A DNA stretch of 14,891 nucleotides from JBBDNC01 sp040877875 (GTDB taxonomy: Bacteria > Bacteroidota > Rhodothermia > Balneolales > Balneolaceae). Position 1 is the stretch's first letter; each line of letters opens with the position of its first letter. Position numbers and translations under genes: made by a program. The notes under the pieces are model-generated. The model saw nothing but the letters and a program-made list of their open reading frames with translations, was not told where the DNA came from and did not search any database. Shown piece by piece: positions 1-7,546 of this stretch. The DNA lies in contig JBBDNC010000154.1 in NCBI GenBank assembly GCA_040877875.1, positions 1 through 14,891 of the forward strand, in the 5' to 3' direction.

Positions 1-120
1 ATGTCAAAGAATAGGTTGAATTCAAATTACTTATGACTGGTTCCGCCACCATCCGATAGCAATTGGGGATTTATTCGATACCAAATAATAAAATATAAGG
101 AAAAAATCGATACAAGTCAT

Positions 121-167
121 TTGACATTATGAAAACGTTTTCATAAAATGATTAATATTCTTATATT
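121..167 (+). promoter_or_regulatory. Putative promoter of iolA-iolE, overlapped by the operator
   Basis: TTGACA at 121-126 and TAAAAT at 144-149 are 17 bp apart, a good sigma70-like pair, and the operator fills the spacer and enters the -10. A protein bound there would occlude polymerase. Two alternatives exist: TATATT at 162-167, 18 bp after TTTTCA (138-143), and a weak Bacteroidota-type -7 element TAATATTC about 9 nt past the operator core. With the first option transcription would start near 156, giving a leader of about 75 nt before the iolA ATG. Confidence 0.5.
127..146. promoter_or_regulatory. LacI-family-type operator upstream of iolA
   Basis: A perfect 20-bp palindrome, ttatgaaaacgttttcataa, centred on CG. 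Its core TGAAAACGTTTTCA (130-143) has the form typical of LacI/GalR/CcpA-family operators. Copies of the core recur at 8954-8967 (13/14 matches), 9235-9248 (14/14) and 12804-12817 (12/14), each in a promoter region. This is the longest and most symmetrical of the four. The regulator is not encoded in the window; a LacI-family repressor responding to an inositol intermediate is inferred. Confidence 0.8.
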
Positions 168-230
168 ATACGAGTAAATGTCATGAGCATACTTTCATAA
201 TCCCCAATTTGAAACTTTTCAATCCATATT

Positions 231-1709
231 ATGACGAACACGGTTAAACTGGCAAATTTTATCGACGGCAAGTGGACGATTCCCGATAACAGCGACTTTC
301 TGGATGTCGAAAATCCGGCGACGGGTGAGGTCGTTTCATCGGTTCCGCTTACTCCGAATGATGAAGTAGACAGGGTCGCACGGGCGGCAAGGCGTGCCTT
401 CAGAGACTGGAGACAAACGCCTGTCACGGAACGGATCCAATACCTGTTCAAACTCAAGGAGAAACTGGAGAGCAACCTGGATTCCATCGCTGAAATCATT
501 ACCATTGAATCGGGGAAAACCATCCATGAAGCACGTGGAGAAATGCGCAGGGCGATTGAAAATGTTGAGGTTGCCTGTGGAGCTCCGACACTTCTGCAGG
601 GGTATAACAATGAAGATATTGCCCATGGCATCGATGAGATTATGATACGCCAGCCTATCGGAGTGGCGGCGATTATTGCACCTTTCAACTTCCCCGGTAT
701 GATTCCCTTCTGGTTTATGCCGTATGCGATAGCCGCCGGAAATACCTGTATCGTCAAACCTTCCGAAAAAGTGCCCAATACCATGAAACGGGTATTTGAA
801 CTCATTGAGGAACTCGACCTTCCGAAAGGAGTCCTGAACATGGTAAATGGTGACAGGCGGGTGTCGGAAGCGATTATTGAACATCCCGAAATCAATTCTA
901 TCAGTTTTGTCGGATCCACCCCCGTGGCAAAAGCCGTCTATGAAAAAGCGGGAAAATACGGCAAACGTGTACAAGCATCGGGCGGGGCAAAAAACCCAAT
1001 TATCCTCATGCCTGACGCCGATCCGGAATTATCAATCCGTATTGTAAGCGACAGTGCGTTCGGTTGCGCAGGCCAAAGATGCCTGGCCGCCTCCCTTGCA
1101 GTGACCGTGGGGGATGCCAAAAAAACGTTTACGGAAGCACTCAGTGAAAAAGCTCACAGTATCCGTGTCGGCAACGGCTTGAATGAAGATGTGGAGATGG
1201 GGCCGGTCATTACCTCTCAAAGTAGAAAAAGGATCCATCACCTCATTGACCAGGGAGTAAATGAAGGGGCCAATATCCTGGTCGACGGACGCAACCCTGA
1301 CGGGCCGGACTATCAACAGGGTAACTTTATCAAACCGACCCTTCTGGATAATCTGAATCCCGTAAACTCTCTCGCCTCTACTGAAATCTTCGGTCCGGTC
1401 CTCAGCCTAATGCATGCCGAAACAGTCGAAGACGCAATCGAACTCGTGAACAGCGGCAAATATGGAAATATGGCCTGCCTTTTTACGACCGATGGGGCCG
1501 TTGCCAGGAAATTCCGCTATGAGGCGGAAGCCGGAAATATCGGGATCAATATCGGAGTTGCAGCCCCTATGGCTTTTTTCCCCTTCAGCGGATGGAGAGA
1601 CAGTTTCTTTGGAGATCTCCACGGACAGGGAAGAGATGCTTTCCAATTCTTTACCCGCCAAAAAGTCGTGGTTGAAAGATGGCCGAAACACTGGAGCCGC
1701 AAGTTTTAA
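231..1709 (+). CDS. iolA: Methylmalonate/malonate-semialdehyde dehydrogenase (CoA-acylating)
   Basis: Last step of inositol catabolism: malonate semialdehyde plus CoA and NAD+ gives acetyl-CoA, CO2 and NADH; the family also acts on methylmalonate semialdehyde from valine. The 492-residue cytosolic protein has the usual family length. Visible signatures are PFNFPG (151-156), a nucleotide-binding region with IVKPSEK (174-180) and FVGST (226-230), catalytic Cys284 in AGQRC, and EIFGPV (385-390). Arg107 and Arg283 sit at the positions known to bind the substrate carboxylate in Bacillus subtilis IolA. The motif ASGGAKN (249-255) replaces the ELGGK of ordinary aldehyde dehydrogenases, so the general-base Glu is missing, as expected for a CoA-dependent enzyme. 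The ATG has no clear Shine-Dalgarno; nearby upstream ATGs meet early stops. First gene of a two-gene operon with iolE, 34 bp downstream. Confidence 0.95.
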   Translation: MTNTVKLANFIDGKWTIPDNSDFLDVENPATGEVVSSVPLTPNDEVDRVARAARRAFRDWRQTPVTERIQYLFKLKEKLESNLDSIAEIITIESGKTIHEARGEMRRAIENVEVACGAPTLLQGYNNEDIAHGIDEIMIRQPIGVAAIIAPFNFPGMIPFWFMPYAIAAGNTCIVKPSEKVPNTMKRVFELIEELDLPKGVLNMVNGDRRVSEAIIEHPEINSISFVGSTPVAKAVYEKAGKYGKRVQASGGAKNPIILMPDADPELSIRIVSDSAFGCAGQRCLAASLAVTVGDAKKTFTEALSEKAHSIRVGNGLNEDVEMGPVITSQSRKRIHHLIDQGVNEGANILVDGRNPDGPDYQQGNFIKPTLLDNLNPVNSLASTEIFGPVLSLMHAETVEDAIELVNSGKYGNMACLFTTDGAVARKFRYEAEAGNIGINIGVAAPMAFFPFSGWRDSFFGDLHGQGRDAFQFFTRQKVVVERWPKHWSRKF

Positions 1710-1743
1710 CCTCCCTTTTTAAACAAACTAAATTTTAATATTC

Positions 1744-2640
1744 ATGAAGATTGCAAATGCCCCTTGCTCATGGGGAATCCTTGAATTCGGACTTGACGGA
1801 ACGACAGACAGTTATCAAAAAATGCTGGATGAGATGTCGATTGCCGGTTATAACGGGACGGAACTGGGCGACTGGGGTTTTCTGCCGACAGAACCGAACC
1901 TGCTACAAAAGGAATTGGAAATAAGAGATCTCAAACTGGTGGGTGCCTTTGTCCCCGTAAATTTCAGGAAACAGGAGGACCATCATGCCGGACTGGAAAA
2001 TGCCCTGAAAATTGCACGCCTTCTTGGGGAGGTTCACTCCTCTGAAGCAACCATCGTATTGTCTGATGAAAACGGGAAAGACCCCCTTCGCCGGCATAAT
2101 GCAGGCCGTATCCAGCCGGAGCACCAGTTGTCTTCCGATGAGTGGAAAATTTTTTCAAACGGAGTTGAAAAAGTAGCCCGTACCGTCCTGGATGAAACCG
2201 GCATCCCATCGGTCTTCCACCATCACTGTGCCGGATTCGTGGAATCGCCTGATGAGATCCGGATCCTGATGGAGCGAACGGATCCGGAGCTTCTTGGCCT
2301 CTGTTTCGACACCGGGCATTACGCCTATGGCGGAGGAAATCCAGTGGAAGGCTTGTCCGAACATTTTTCGAGAATCCGGCACGTGCATTTTAAAGATTTT
2401 GACCCGGCAATCGCCCGTAAGTCGAAACAAAACAACTGGGATTATTTCGAATCTCTGGAAAATGGAATCTTCTCCGAACTGGGAAAAGGCTCCATTGATT
2501 TCGAAAAGGTTTTAAAGCGCCTGGAAAAAGAAAAATACGACGGCTGGGTAGTCGTCGAACAGGATATCCTTCCCGGGATGGGCTCGCCTCTTGAAAGCGC
2601 CAAAAGGAATCGCGAATATCTTCGTTCCATCGGCCTCTGA
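1744..2640 (+). CDS. iolE: Inosose dehydratase (sugar isomerase-like TIM barrel)
   Basis: Probably dehydrates 2-keto-myo-inositol (scyllo-inosose) to 3D-(3,5/4)-trihydroxycyclohexane-1,2-dione, the substrate of IolD. The 298-residue protein is an AP-endonuclease-2/xylose-isomerase-like TIM barrel and opens with NAPCSWG (5-11), typical of IolE-like proteins. Candidate divalent-metal and active-site residues are His159-His161 with Glu167, Asp189 and His192 in CFDTGHYAYG, His213/His215 in HVHFKD, and Glu272 in VVVEQD. The pathway has no other dehydratase candidate here, which strengthens the call. The start is AT-rich and lacks a Shine-Dalgarno. It follows iolA by 34 bp with no terminator between them. 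IolI-type inosose isomerases share the fold, but the N-terminal motif and gene context favour IolE. Confidence 0.85.
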   Translation: MKIANAPCSWGILEFGLDGTTDSYQKMLDEMSIAGYNGTELGDWGFLPTEPNLLQKELEIRDLKLVGAFVPVNFRKQEDHHAGLENALKIARLLGEVHSSEATIVLSDENGKDPLRRHNAGRIQPEHQLSSDEWKIFSNGVEKVARTVLDETGIPSVFHHHCAGFVESPDEIRILMERTDPELLGLCFDTGHYAYGGGNPVEGLSEHFSRIRHVHFKDFDPAIARKSKQNNWDYFESLENGIFSELGKGSIDFEKVLKRLEKEKYDGWVVVEQDILPGMGSPLESAKRNREYLRSIGL

Positions 2641-2843
2641 GTATTCGAACTCCCCCACCGCCGGGTCTTACTCCATCCCTACAAAGAAACTCCCCGACGT
2701 AAACCGTGGACGCCGAACCCCGTTTAGCTCGTCTGTATCGCCGGCCGGCGGACTCATATCTTTAAACGAGGCGACAGAAGAATATTGGAGTGCCCATTTT
2801 TTGAACACGAAGTGATATGATTCCCGTGTCAGCGAGGTTCGGG
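2641..2843. other. GC-rich convergent spacer with a 12-bp perfect palindrome
   Basis: Lies between the stop codons of iolE and iolD. About 60% G+C over 2641-2760, by hand count, against about 38% for 2761-2820 and clearly AT-rich spacers elsewhere. Contains the perfect palindrome cgccggccggcg at 2739-2750. Both strands stay open for long stretches: the plus frame running on from 2591 stops at 2815, and a minus frame runs from within the iolD end to a TAA at 2668-2670. No canonical intrinsic terminator with a T-run was seen. It may be a dispersed intergenic repeat or the remnant of a gene; neither can be settled from the window. Confidence 0.4.
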
Positions 2844-4703
2844 CTAATAATAATTACGCTGTCTCTTTCTGGCTTCTTCGTACTCGCTTCTGGCCTGATT
2901 GACCGCTTCAATCTCCGATTCTTCGGCCACGGGCACATCCCACCAGGAGTATCCGGGCACTTTTTGTTCCTTATCAACCCGAACAACAATAGCCTGTGAT
3001 TTTTCTGCACTGAATGCACGGTCCAATGCCGCTTGCAGATCCTCATAACTGTCAACCGAATGCACATCCACCCCGTAACTTCCCGCATTCATTTTGAAAT
3101 CCACGGGGATGGGTTCTCCGTCAAGCTGGCCGGAATCGTCTTTCCTGAAACGGTAGTTCGTGCCGAATCCTTCTGATCCGATCGATTCCGAAAGAGAGCC
3201 GATACTTCCGAACCCATAATTATCCAGAATCACTACCGTAATCTTGACACCTTCCTGCATCGCTGTAGCAAGTTCAGAGGAGAGCATCTGATAGGATCCG
3301 TCTCCAACAATCGCTATCACTTCCTTGTCCGGCCGGGCCATTTTAGCACCGATTGCACCTGCAATCTCATAACCCATACAGGAATAACCGTATTCCAGAT
3401 GATATCCTCCGGGCTGCCAGGTTTTCCAAAGTTTGTGCAAATCGCCCGGAGCGCTCCCCGAAGCACAGACAACCATGGAATTTTTACCCGCTTTCTCGTT
3501 AACAATTCTGAGTACATTCGGCTGCTGGAGCTGTCCGTCATCCGAAAGATGAGTGGCCTCTTCCATTTGTGACAGCCACTCTTGCCTGCGTTCAGAAAGT
3601 GTTTGACGATAGGACTTTACAATTGAAAAATCATCCAGATCTTCAAGAAAGTGTTCCAGGGTAACCTTTGCGTCAGCCTCCAGGGGGAGTGAAGAGAGCT
3701 TATGAGCATCCATGGAACAGATATTGACATGTATAAACCGTACATCCGGATTCTGAAACTGGCTTTTGGAGGCCGTCGTGAAGTCATTCAGTCTCGTGCC
3801 AAGCAGAAGCACGACGTCCGCCTCCTCAGCCGTTTTGTTGGCGGCAAGACTTCCCGTTACCCCAATCGATCCGAGATTTGCCGGATGATCGAACGGAAGG
3901 GATCCCTTTCCCGCCTGGGTTTCTCCAACGGGAATGCCCGTTTGCTCTGTAAATTCTTTCAGTGTCTCCGTAGCTTCACTATACAGGACTCCGCCCCCTG
4001 CAATGATAAACGGTTTTTTAGCAGTTTTTAACAAACCGATCGCCTGACGGTAGAGATCTTCGTCCGGCCTGGTTCTCGGAATGGCCCAAACTCTTTTTTC
4101 AAAAAGAGAAGACGGATAGGAATAAGCCTCAGTCTGTACGTCCTGCGGCATGCAAAGTGTAACCGTTCCCGTCTCGGCCGGAGAGGTCAGTACACGCATG
4201 GCCTCGAGCATGGCCGAGGGCAATTGGTCAGGCCGATAGATCCTGTCCCAGTATTTCGACACCGGCTTGAATGCATCATTTACGGATACACTCTGACTTA
4301 AGGGATATTCAAGCTGCTGCAGTACCGGGGCCACATTTCTCCTCCCGAATACATCGCTCGGAAGCAAAAGAAGGGGGATCCGGTTGATCGTTGCCGTGGC
4401 CGCTCCGGTAATCATATTCGTCGAGCCCGGACCTACCGAGGCTGTGCAGGCAAACGCTTTCAACCGCATATTGGCTTTTGCATAGGCAATCGCCGTATGG
4501 GTCATCGCCTGCTCGTTACGGGAAAAATAGAAGGGCATTTCAGGGTATTGCTGAAGGGCCTGCCCGATACCGGCCACATTACCGTGGCCGAATATTCCCC
4601 AAACACCGCTGATAAATGGAGTTTCCCGGTTATCACGTTTTACATACTGATTTTTCAAAAATTGTATCAATGCCTGGGATACGGTCAACGTTTTTTCTTT
4701 CAT
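2844..4703 (-). CDS. iolD: 3D-(3,5/4)-trihydroxycyclohexane-1,2-dione acylhydrolase (ThDP-dependent)
   Basis: Opens the cyclohexane ring of the IolE product to give 5-deoxy-D-glucuronate. It is a thiamine-diphosphate enzyme of the acetolactate-synthase fold. The Pyr domain carries FGHGNV and the activating Glu of RNEQAMTH (residue 64 from the chosen start). The PP domain carries the ThDP/Mg motif GDGS (467-470) followed by NYGF (495-498). The stretch YHLEYGYSCMGYE is highly typical of IolD. The frame extends upstream to 4799, but that would overlap the previous gene by 83 nt and add 32 residues absent from known IolD. The ATG at 4703 gives 619 residues, aligns with B. subtilis IolD (MGKKIRLTTAQALIKFL) and starts 13 nt after the aldolase stop. 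Last gene of the minus-strand operon; no Shine-Dalgarno seen. Confidence 0.95.
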   Translation of the reverse strand: MKEKTLTVSQALIQFLKNQYVKRDNRETPFISGVWGIFGHGNVAGIGQALQQYPEMPFYFSRNEQAMTHTAIAYAKANMRLKAFACTASVGPGSTNMITGAATATINRIPLLLLPSDVFGRRNVAPVLQQLEYPLSQSVSVNDAFKPVSKYWDRIYRPDQLPSAMLEAMRVLTSPAETGTVTLCMPQDVQTEAYSYPSSLFEKRVWAIPRTRPDEDLYRQAIGLLKTAKKPFIIAGGGVLYSEATETLKEFTEQTGIPVGETQAGKGSLPFDHPANLGSIGVTGSLAANKTAEEADVVLLLGTRLNDFTTASKSQFQNPDVRFIHVNICSMDAHKLSSLPLEADAKVTLEHFLEDLDDFSIVKSYRQTLSERRQEWLSQMEEATHLSDDGQLQQPNVLRIVNEKAGKNSMVVCASGSAPGDLHKLWKTWQPGGYHLEYGYSCMGYEIAGAIGAKMARPDKEVIAIVGDGSYQMLSSELATAMQEGVKITVVILDNYGFGSIGSLSESIGSEGFGTNYRFRKDDSGQLDGEPIPVDFKMNAGSYGVDVHSVDSYEDLQAALDRAFSAEKSQAIVVRVDKEQKVPGYSWWDVPVAEESEIEAVNQARSEYEEARKRQRNYY

Positions 4704-4716
4704 GACAATATTTGCT

Positions 4717-5709
4717 TCAATTAGAGTTTCTGCTATGTTTACCGGCGGGTACAGAACGCTCCGCAGTGCCGGCCTTTTTTTCATGAACCAATTTTCCAAT
4801 TCTTTCTGCCACCTCTACAGGCTGTTCGGATGACGGGTAGAGGACATTCCGGCCGTACATGGCCCCACGCACCTGGTGGCCCGCATTGAGGGCATCCCCG
4901 AGATCTTTCATGGTTCTATCCAGACTGGCCCGGTCTCCCCCCAGAATTACAATAGGTAGTGTCGTGGCTTGTACGACCCGTTTAAAATCCCGGGTATAGG
5001 GGATCTTGAGCCAGAGATTTCGGCTGAAGTTACCGAGTGCCGAAGCAACACCCATCAGACGGATCAGCGGATCGGGTTCTTTGACCACCTTGTAGCCCCC
5101 ACTCTCCCGCACTACAGGCAAGGGCTCCAATATCAGCGGAAGGTTCTCACGGTTCATCTCCCGGATCCCTTCTGCACAGGCCATCATGGTGGTGAGGGAG
5201 TCCACGGATTTCGGGTCCACTCTCAGGAGCATTTTCGCGGCATCCAGCCCGTATTCACGGCATGTTCCGACATCGGTGCCGGTTACCGGATCATTCAATT
5301 CCCATGCAGAACCCGGCATTCCCCCGCGGTTCAAACTTGCAATCAGGAGTTTTCTGTCAAGAACCCCATCTCCCCCCTCTTGCAGCAAACCGTGAAGAAT
5401 CAGCAGTTCTTCCAGGATATCCATGCTGGCAAGAACGCCGTCAACCCATTCGGAACGGAGCACGGACACCAGCCTGGCTAACAAATCATGTCGGTTCGCC
5501 ATTGCAAAGGAATCCTGTCCGACTGACACACTTCCCCTGGCCGGATGGTCGGCTGCTACGATGTTTATCCTGCCCGAAGGAACAAACGTCTGTCGTCTGA
5601 CCCTTTTTTGGGCGATGTCTTGCACGTAGTGATTTGACCTCACACGAACTTCTGTAATCTTTTGAAAAAGAGAATCGGAAATGACCTTGGTTGGATTGAA
5701 ACGGTTCAT
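4717..5709 (-). CDS. DeoC/LacD-like aldolase, Cgl0158 type; probable 5-dehydro-2-deoxyphosphogluconate aldolase
   Basis: A 330-residue (beta/alpha)8-barrel protein resembling the Cgl0158 family found in actinobacterial iol clusters, and the DUF2090 domain fused to IolC in many proteobacteria. The likely reaction is cleavage of 5-dehydro-2-deoxy-D-gluconate 6-phosphate to dihydroxyacetone phosphate and malonate semialdehyde (the IolJ role), because no other aldolase is present. Visible motifs are AADHPARG (53-60), KMLLRVDP (159-166), LWLKIPYT with candidate Schiff-base Lys235, VILGGDR (254-260) and GRNVLYP (286-292). The ATG at 5709 overlaps the iolC stop in the tetranucleotide ATGA, which suggests translational coupling and rules out the longer start at 5838 inside iolC. 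A lysine-rich C-terminal tail follows the barrel. The fold is well supported; the exact reaction is inferred from context. Confidence 0.75.
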   Translation of the reverse strand: MNRFNPTKVISDSLFQKITEVRVRSNHYVQDIAQKRVRRQTFVPSGRINIVAADHPARGSVSVGQDSFAMANRHDLLARLVSVLRSEWVDGVLASMDILEELLILHGLLQEGGDGVLDRKLLIASLNRGGMPGSAWELNDPVTGTDVGTCREYGLDAAKMLLRVDPKSVDSLTTMMACAEGIREMNRENLPLILEPLPVVRESGGYKVVKEPDPLIRLMGVASALGNFSRNLWLKIPYTRDFKRVVQATTLPIVILGGDRASLDRTMKDLGDALNAGHQVRGAMYGRNVLYPSSEQPVEVAERIGKLVHEKKAGTAERSVPAGKHSRNSN

Positions 5710-6722
5710 AATCCCCCTTTCTCCTCTGCAAAAGATTCTGCTTCTTTCAGTGTAGGCATGAAATTGGCACAACCGTGCCGGGTAACGACGATCGCCCCGC
5801 AGGCATTCCCAAGCCGGGCACTTTTCTGCAGCGCCCAATCATTCAGGTACCCAAAAAGAAATCCGCTTGCAAAAGCGTCCCCGGCTCCCAGGGTATTCCG
5901 GACTTCAACAGGAAATCCCGGTATATGTTCGGCCTTCGCCTGATCCTTATGATGGAGATAACATCCCTCGGTTCCCGACTTGAGAATCAACAATTCCGGT
6001 CCCCGCTCGAGAAGAGATGCGACCGCGGTGTCCGTATCTCCTTCTATAACAGATTCGTTTACCTGTGAATCCTTAATGCGGGCCTGAGCGGTACCCCGGT
6101 AGGCCGCTGCTTTCACTTCTTCGGTCGTGCCGATCACCACATCCACGTAGGGAAGCACCGATCGCACGGTCGTTCCGAACGTCTGTACATCCGGCCATTG
6201 ATCAGCCCGGAAGTCGATATCGAGAATTACCTTTGTTCCTGCCGTTGAGGCTTCTTCGGCGGCAAAAATGGTTGCGGAACGGGACGGTTCCAGGCTTAAC
6301 CCGGTACCGCTGATCAGAATTGCCCGGGATTGTTCAAAGGGAATCTTCCTGATATCACTGATGTCAATCCCGATATCCGCACAGTTTTCCCGGTAATAGA
6401 CCAGGGGAAATTTATCAGGCGGTTCAATACCCAATACCACGGCACTGCTGCGTCTGCCCGGTTTTTTTGCAACCAATGTGGTATCCACTCCTTCCTGCTC
6501 AAGAAAATGAAGGATAAAATCTCCCACCGGGTCAAGGCCAACACCGGTAAGGAGGGCTGACTTGAGACCGAGCCGCCGGGTGCCGACACTTATATTCGTC
6601 GGGCATCCGCCCACATAGGCGGCAAAGCCGGTAATTTTTTCGAACGGAGACCCGATGTCGTTCGAATACAGATCAATGGAGCTTCGGCCGATACAGACAA
6701 TATCGAATTGGAAATCGCTCAT
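5706..6722 (-). CDS. iolC: 5-dehydro-2-deoxygluconokinase (PfkB family)
   Basis: Phosphorylates 5-dehydro-2-deoxy-D-gluconate at O6 with ATP, providing the aldolase substrate. The 338-residue protein shows PfkB family signatures: an N-terminal substrate region with GRSSIDLY (12-19), AAYVGGCPTNIS (34-45), and the C-terminal NTLGAGDAF (276-284) with anion hole GAG and catalytic base Asp282. It lacks the C-terminal DUF2090 aldolase domain of many proteobacterial IolC proteins; that activity appears to be on the separate downstream gene. The start is 8 nt after the iolB stop, and its stop overlaps the next start as ATGA. Other PfkB kinases are possible by sequence alone, but IolC is the natural choice in this operon. 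Confidence 0.92.
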   Translation of the reverse strand: MSDFQFDIVCIGRSSIDLYSNDIGSPFEKITGFAAYVGGCPTNISVGTRRLGLKSALLTGVGLDPVGDFILHFLEQEGVDTTLVAKKPGRRSSAVVLGIEPPDKFPLVYYRENCADIGIDISDIRKIPFEQSRAILISGTGLSLEPSRSATIFAAEEASTAGTKVILDIDFRADQWPDVQTFGTTVRSVLPYVDVVIGTTEEVKAAAYRGTAQARIKDSQVNESVIEGDTDTAVASLLERGPELLILKSGTEGCYLHHKDQAKAEHIPGFPVEVRNTLGAGDAFASGFLFGYLNDWALQKSARLGNACGAIVVTRHGCANFMPTLKEAESFAEEKGGL

Positions 6723-6730
6723 GGTTTCGT

Positions 6731-7510
6731 TTAGGATTCGAGGAATTCCGGTTGAGTATTCACATCCGACCAGGATCTGTCCATCTCGGGGTCGAGCGTT
6801 GCCATGATCCAGACAAAATTCATCGGGTACCCCGGGACGGCCAGGTTGGGGTGGTATCCCCGCTTGATGACCACTGCGTCGTCTTCACGAACAGGGCCGA
6901 AATATTCAGGATGATCCAGGTCCTCATAAACAAGTTGAATACCGAATGAAGGCGCCGGCATATCGAAATAAATATAGATTTCCTCTTTGGTGGCGGCATG
7001 TTCATGGGGAGGCCAGCTTGTCCAGTTTCCCTCGGCTCCGAAAATCAACCCGCACAACAACCGCCGTGCCGGTACATTCTTATCGATCAGTCGATGGATT
7101 CTTCGGTTACAGGCTTCGGAACCAAGATCCTGCGTTAACTCTTCGTCCTGCTCCAGCTCCTTGAAAGGAATGAAAACCGGAGAACCGGAAGCATCGGACG
7201 GCGCCGTGCTTTCCAGGATATCCAGGGAAGAATCGGTTTCAATGTATCCCGTCTGGCCCGGGGGTAAAAACAGGGTGTCGTACGGGCTGACGTTGAAGGT
7301 TTCGGAGCCAATGCGTACAGTACCCTTTCCATGCAGACAAAAAAGAGCCGCCTCGTAATCCGGATTCTCATATTGGACTTTCTTTACCTCCTGATCCAGA
7401 ATGGTTCTTGCATAACCGAGTACTTCCAGTTCGGAATTTTCAGGTGTAATGATCCAGTTGCGTCCTTTTTGGCTTGCGGTATTTTTGAATAATCTTTTCG
7501 GTCTACTCAT
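6731..7510 (-). CDS. iolB: 5-deoxy-glucuronate isomerase
   Basis: Converts 5-deoxy-D-glucuronate to 5-dehydro-2-deoxy-D-gluconate, between IolD and IolC. The 259-residue protein is a two-domain cupin of the KduI/IolB family. The metal site is visible as His169 and His171 in PPHEHAATKEE, Glu176, and His220 in RGYHPNLAVPGYPMNFVW, the latter stretch being very characteristic of IolB. The first cupin half includes LHGKGTVRIGSE (59-70) and the segment DTLFLPPGQ (78-86). It lies 36 bp after iolG across an AT-rich gap with no Shine-Dalgarno, and 8 bp before iolC. Confidence 0.94.
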   Translation of the reverse strand: MSRPKRLFKNTASQKGRNWIITPENSELEVLGYARTILDQEVKKVQYENPDYEAALFCLHGKGTVRIGSETFNVSPYDTLFLPPGQTGYIETDSSLDILESTAPSDASGSPVFIPFKELEQDEELTQDLGSEACNRRIHRLIDKNVPARRLLCGLIFGAEGNWTSWPPHEHAATKEEIYIYFDMPAPSFGIQLVYEDLDHPEYFGPVREDDAVVIKRGYHPNLAVPGYPMNFVWIMATLDPEMDRSWSDVNTQPEFLES

Positions 7511-7546
7511 ATCGAATATTTAATATTTGATAATTAATGATCGATT

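Noticed and set aside
161..919. 252-residue minus-strand open frame over the iolA start
   Set aside because: It is antisense to a clear iolA, shows no recognisable family motif, and its end covers the iolA promoter.
4683..4696. tcaacgttttttc near the iolD start as a fifth operator
   Set aside because: Only about 9 of 14 positions match the consensus and it is within the coding region of an operon's last gene.
4704..4799. Upstream in-frame extension of iolD to 4799
   Set aside because: It would overlap the aldolase gene by 83 nt and adds residues with no counterpart in IolD; the ATG at 4703 aligns with known IolD starts.
4969..5481. 170-residue plus-strand open frame
   Set aside because: Antisense to the aldolase gene, with no recognisable domain.
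5710..5838. Upstream in-frame extension of the aldolase gene
   Set aside because: It lies wholly inside iolC, while the ATG at 5709 forms an ATGA overlap and begins a plausible barrel N-terminus.
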